From: Bacteroidales bacterium
GTDB taxonomy: Bacteria; Bacteroidota; Bacteroidia; Bacteroidales; SMBSF77
Length of the DNA stretch: 9,435 bases
Direction of reading: 5' to 3'
NCBI GenBank assembly: GCA_021106655.1
Contig: JAIOTT010000226.1
Span: forward strand, 1 to 9,435
Below the pieces are notes generated by a model that was not told where the DNA came from, made no database searches, and worked only from the letters and a program-made list of their open reading frames with translations. The stretch's first letter is position 1; the number at the start of each line of letters is the position of its first letter. A program made the position numbers and the translations under genes. Below, piece after piece: positions 6,096 through 9,435 of the stretch.

Positions 6096-6830
6096 ATGCT
6101 GAAGCACTCAATACTTATAATCTTCGGATGTGTTTTGTTGATGCTGTTGTCAATAAACCTTACTCTCGCACAAGAACATTCAGTAAATATAGCAAGCCAG
6201 GTAGAGGATATATTGAAGGAGGCCGAAATAGTTTACGGTGCTGACGATCGCCTGATCAATGGGAGATATTATGTTCCTAAGCAAGCCTTAGCACTTGGGC
6301 ATCCATATTACCATACCGATGATTGGGTAAAAACAATTCTCTACGTTAAAGGAGTGACTTTCGATGATGTTGAAATAAAATATAATATCGAAGATGATAT
6401 ATTAATTCTAAAGAGACAATATGATCAGGGCCTGATCGTGCAAATAATATTGAACAATTCATTGGTTGATTCATTACGCATTAGTGAGCATTTATTTATT
6501 AATTCTACTCCAACACATGGACCGCGGTCTCCGGGCTATCTGGAATTTTTACAAAAAGGCCAATTTGTGTCGTATCTGAAGCATGAAATATTTTATAAGG
6601 ATGAATTAACTCCCCAGATGCCATATGGTAAATACCTGGATCCAAAATCTATACTGTATATTTATAATAATAATGATTTTGTACGTATAAATGATAAAAA
6701 GATGCTTCTTGATTATTTCTCGCCTCACAAAAAAGAAATCCGCAAATTCATGAGAAGGAATAAAATTTGGTTTAAGAGAGCCACAAAAGATCAATTTGTA
6801 AAATTATTAAATTATTGCGATGGCTTATAA
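6096..6830 (+). CDS. Secreted protein of unknown function, partner of TonB-dependent receptor
   Basis: A protein of 244 residues with a signal peptide (MLKHS, hydrophobic core, TLA-Q; cut near Ala25) and no lipobox, so it is probably periplasmic or bound to the outer membrane. The N-terminal half has YGADDRLINGRYYVP (47-61), GHPYY (68-72) and a run of short predicted strands through about residue 110. The C-terminal part contains PYGKY near 178 and a strongly basic helix-like stretch HKKEIRKFMRRNKIWFKR (211-228), then a short end KLLNYCDGL. I recall similar uncharacterised proteins beside STN-type TonB receptors in Bacteroidota, but know no domain name. The gene overlaps the receptor by 11 bases and shares its promoter, so the two are probably made together and work on the same substrate or signal. 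The basic tail could contact an acidic partner, lipid or glycan; this is inference. Confidence 0.75.
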   Translation: MLKHSILIIFGCVLLMLLSINLTLAQEHSVNIASQVEDILKEAEIVYGADDRLINGRYYVPKQALALGHPYYHTDDWVKTILYVKGVTFDDVEIKYNIEDDILILKRQYDQGLIVQIILNNSLVDSLRISEHLFINSTPTHGPRSPGYLEFLQKGQFVSYLKHEIFYKDELTPQMPYGKYLDPKSILYIYNNNDFVRINDKKMLLDYFSPHKKEIRKFMRRNKIWFKRATKDQFVKLLNYCDGL

Positions 6831-9435
6831 CCTGATCAGAATACGCATTATTTATTTGATCCTTGGGTTTTTTATATCCATGAATCCACCGGTCTTTTGC
6901 CAACAGCATATCCAGCTTCCTGAATCTTACTCGAATTTATCATGGAATGACTTTGTGGGTAAAATGGAGCAGGATTTTTCACTTAGGTTTTTTTATCTGC
7001 CGGAAGAGATACCGGAGATGTTAATATCCTTTGATTCAGATTCAATCTCACTGATGCAGTTATTAAACGATCATTTTAATCCATATAATATTTTTGTGTC
7101 AATTGACAGATATGGGAATGTTTTTTTAACCAAAGATATGGTCTTAAAAACAAACCTTCCTGAAGACTTTTTTCAATACTTTATTCCTGAAGAGGAAGAT
7201 GAAGGTTCAATGGCTTCAACAAGCAATGACTTTCTGAAAACAACTGAAAGATATATTGCAAAAACCATTATTGTGGGAAGCAGGAAAAAAGGGGTTAATA
7301 AAAGCACTGCAACAATTAGCGGGCAGGCTACAAATGCAAAAACAGGCGAAGTTGTTATTAGTGCTACTGTTTTCGACAAAAGTAGTGGCAAGGGGACGGT
7401 AACAGATGTGAATGGTTTTTTCTCGATCACATTGAATAAGGGGGAACACATCCTGACGGTAAGCAGTGTAAATATTAAAGAAGAACATATCAAGGTGGAT
7501 CTTCTCTCAGATGGAGATTTAAATTTAATTCTTGAAGATAAAATTGTTTTACTTTCCGATGTGGTTATCAAGGCAGAGATCAACAATAAGGTGATAGGAA
7601 CACAGATGGGATTGGAAAAAATTACTGCAAAAAGTATAAAGAAAATTCCACTGGTTTTTGGTGAAAAGGATGTTCTTAAAGTAGCTCTGTTATTACCCGG
7701 TGTACAATCTCTGGGCGAAGGTTCTTCCGGATTTAATGTAAGAGGAAGCCCGACAGATCAAAATGTATTTTATATTAACCAGGTGCCAATTTATAACACC
7801 TCCCATGTGGCAGGATTTTTTTCGGCTTTTAATTCAGATGCTATTGATGAATTTTCGCTATATAAAAGCAATATTCCTGTCCATTACGGTGGCAGGATAT
7901 CTTCTGTATTTGAAATTAAATCTAAGCAAGGATCCAAGGAAAAATATACTGCAAGTGGTGGTATTAGCCCAATCACAGGCCGGTTTATTGTTGAAGGCCC
8001 TCTGAAAAAAGAAAAAAGCAGTTTCCTTATTGGTGTGCGTTCTACATACTCCGACTGGATATTAAATTTCGTAAAAGACCCTGAGATAAAAAATTCAAAG
8101 GCAAGATTTGCTGATATTGTTACCAATTTCTCTCTTCAATTAAAAAACAATAACCAGTTAAATGTATTTTCCTACTTCAGTTATGATAAAATGGATTTAG
8201 CCTCACAAACAAAATATGACTATCAAAACCTTGGAGGATCAGTGGTGTGGAAACATTATTTTAGGATAAAAAATAGTTTTGAGGTAAGCCTGGCACATAG
8301 CAGATATCAATTTAGTGAGGAAAATTCCCAATTTGAGATTGCTTCATATATACATTCAAATCAACTCGATCATACAGAGATCAAAGCTATTTCCTATATC
8401 CGGCCAAATGAGAAGCATACAATCAACTTTGGTGTGAATTCTATACTGTACCAAATTAACAGAGGACAATACGATCCGCTAACACTGGAGAGTTTAATTG
8501 AGACTACTGATATGGGTAATGAAAAAGGGATAGAGACAGGATTTTTTGTTGGGGACGAATGGAAGGTTTTACCACGGATGACAATAGAGGGTGGGATAAG
8601 GTATAACTTGTTTACTTATCTGGGTGCCCAGAAAGTATTTGAATATGAAGAGGGATTTCCGAAAAAACCTGAATCTATTGTAGATACTTTATATTTTGGC
8701 AACTTTGAAGCTGTTAAAACATATGGAGGCCTTGATGTTCGGCTTGCAGCCAATTATATGGTGAGTGACAGACTTTCTCTTAAAATTGCATATAACAGAC
8801 TGCATCAATACATTTATATGCTCACAAACACAATTGCCATTTCTCCAAATTATAAATGGAAATTGTGCGATTATAATACTGAACCTATAATTGGTGAACA
8901 GTTTTCACTTGGAATGTTTACTAATATACTGAATGGCAGAATGGTATTTTCATTAGAAACATATTATAAAAAATCCCAAAATGTTGTTGAAGTTAAGGAT
9001 GGTGCAGATCTGTTCTTAAATGAGCATGTAGAGAGGAGTACTTTACAGGGCGATTTGGACGCATATGGTTTTGAAATCATGTTACAGAAGCCCCTGGGCG
9101 ACTTAAACGGGTGGGTTAATTACACTTATTCCCATTCCAGTGTTTTAGTTAATAGTATTTTTAAAGAAAATAAAATAAATTTTGGAGAGCCATATCCTTC
9201 AAATTATGATAAACCCCATGCATTTAATTTTGTAGCCAGTTATGCCTTTTCGCGTCGTGTTTCAATTTCCGGGAATGTCGTTTATTCTACCGGTAGACCA
9301 ATAACATATCCTACATCAGTGTATTATCAAAACGACATCCCAACACTTAATTATTCCTCACGGAATGCATACCGTATACCTGATTATTTTAGGGTGGATA
9401 TGGCATTTTCGATAGAAGGAAGTTTGTTAAAGCGG
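6820..9435 (+). CDS. TonB-dependent receptor with STN-like and carboxypeptidase-regulatory-like domains (3' truncated)
   Basis: The frame is open from the ATG at 6820 to the window edge: 872 residues with no stop. Related receptors suggest some tens of residues are missing. A signal peptide ends near VFC-QQ (Cys27; not a lipobox). Residues 33-107 look like an STN domain (SWNDFVGKMEQDF to YGNVFLTK). About 165-246 is a carboxypeptidase-D-regulatory-like fold (ISGQATNAKTGEVV, then GTVTDVNGFFSI). The plug (about 262-375) includes KIPLVFGEKDVLKVALLLPG, FNVRGSPTDQN (304-314) and HYGGRISSVFEIK. The remainder is barrel strands, with the family-typical VRSTYSDWIL at its start. It should import or sense an unidentified ligand across the outer membrane using TonB energy. 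STN domains often signal through FecR and an ECF sigma factor, but neither is present here. The start overlaps the upstream gene by 11 bases, suggesting translational coupling. No SusD follows within the window; DUF4249 lipoproteins often follow such receptors. Confidence 0.92.
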   Translation, partial: MAYNLIRIRIIYLILGFFISMNPPVFCQQHIQLPESYSNLSWNDFVGKMEQDFSLRFFYLPEEIPEMLISFDSDSISLMQLLNDHFNPYNIFVSIDRYGNVFLTKDMVLKTNLPEDFFQYFIPEEEDEGSMASTSNDFLKTTERYIAKTIIVGSRKKGVNKSTATISGQATNAKTGEVVISATVFDKSSGKGTVTDVNGFFSITLNKGEHILTVSSVNIKEEHIKVDLLSDGDLNLILEDKIVLLSDVVIKAEINNKVIGTQMGLEKITAKSIKKIPLVFGEKDVLKVALLLPGVQSLGEGSSGFNVRGSPTDQNVFYINQVPIYNTSHVAGFFSAFNSDAIDEFSLYKSNIPVHYGGRISSVFEIKSKQGSKEKYTASGGISPITGRFIVEGPLKKEKSSFLIGVRSTYSDWILNFVKDPEIKNSKARFADIVTNFSLQLKNNNQLNVFSYFSYDKMDLASQTKYDYQNLGGSVVWKHYFRIKNSFEVSLAHSRYQFSEENSQFEIASYIHSNQLDHTEIKAISYIRPNEKHTINFGVNSILYQINRGQYDPLTLESLIETTDMGNEKGIETGFFVGDEWKVLPRMTIEGGIRYNLFTYLGAQKVFEYEEGFPKKPESIVDTLYFGNFEAVKTYGGLDVRLAANYMVSDRLSLKIAYNRLHQYIYMLTNTIAISPNYKWKLCDYNTEPIIGEQFSLGMFTNILNGRMVFSLETYYKKSQNVVEVKDGADLFLNEHVERSTLQGDLDAYGFEIMLQKPLGDLNGWVNYTYSHSSVLVNSIFKENKINFGEPYPSNYDKPHAFNFVASYAFSRRVSISGNVVYSTGRPITYPTSVYYQNDIPTLNYSSRNAYRIPDYFRVDMAFSIEGSLLKR

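Noticed and set aside
6656..6677. ATA/TAA-like trinucleotide run in the 244-residue protein gene
   Set aside because: It simply codes an Asn-rich turn (YIYNNND) in A+T-rich DNA. A similar run occurs in the GH92 gene near 4129-4150.
7173..7586. A 137-codon minus-strand open frame inside the TonB receptor gene
   Set aside because: It is antisense to the STN and regulatory-like domains, whose plus-strand reading matches known families. The minus-strand protein has no recognisable motif.
7763..8005. An 80-codon plus-strand frame overlapping the receptor
   Set aside because: It lies in frame 2 within the conserved plug region; the frame-1 reading is continuous and family-like, so there is no sign of frameshift.

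Overview
The window looks like a stretch of an A+T-rich Bacteroidota chromosome. The grounds are surface-lipoprotein signals with an acidic stretch after the lipid-bearing cysteine, a TonB-dependent receptor with an STN-like N-terminus and a carboxypeptidase-D-regulatory-like domain, a GH92 mannosidase, a FISUMP-domain protein, promoters of the TTTG / TAnnTTTG type, and A-rich start contexts in place of Shine-Dalgarno sites. Base order alone does not resolve the genus.

Layout. Bases 1-49 are a heptamer tandem repeat that runs into the stop codon of a minus-strand gene (44-1435) for a predicted surface-exposed beta-helix lipoprotein. A 142-base gap holds a small palindrome and a 10-bp direct repeat. 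Next comes a minus-strand DUF2784 membrane protein (1578-1955). It is divergent from a plus-strand small outer-membrane beta-barrel protein with a Lys-Pro-Ala-rich linker (2011-2703). That gene ends 3 bases from the end of a convergent minus-strand secreted FISUMP-domain protein (2707-3309). The gap 3310-3503 carries a degenerate GTG-rich inverted-repeat element and promoters in both directions. A plus-strand GH92 alpha-mannosidase lipoprotein follows (3504-5897). The last block is a two-gene operon behind a near-consensus Bacteroidota promoter: a secreted protein of unknown function (6096-6830), overlapping by 11 bases a TonB-dependent receptor (6820 to the window end, 3' end missing).

How the genes work together. 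Nearly every product is predicted to be exported to the envelope, but only the last two are clearly tied as one unit by overlap and a shared promoter. The GH92 gene stands alone here, with no SusC/SusD pair or other glycosidase beside it. No tRNA, rRNA, CRISPR array, transposase or phage gene is seen, and no gene-free stretch exceeds 300 bases. The best candidate for an undescribed system is the final operon: an STN-type receptor with an uncharacterised secreted partner and no FecR or sigma factor in the window.
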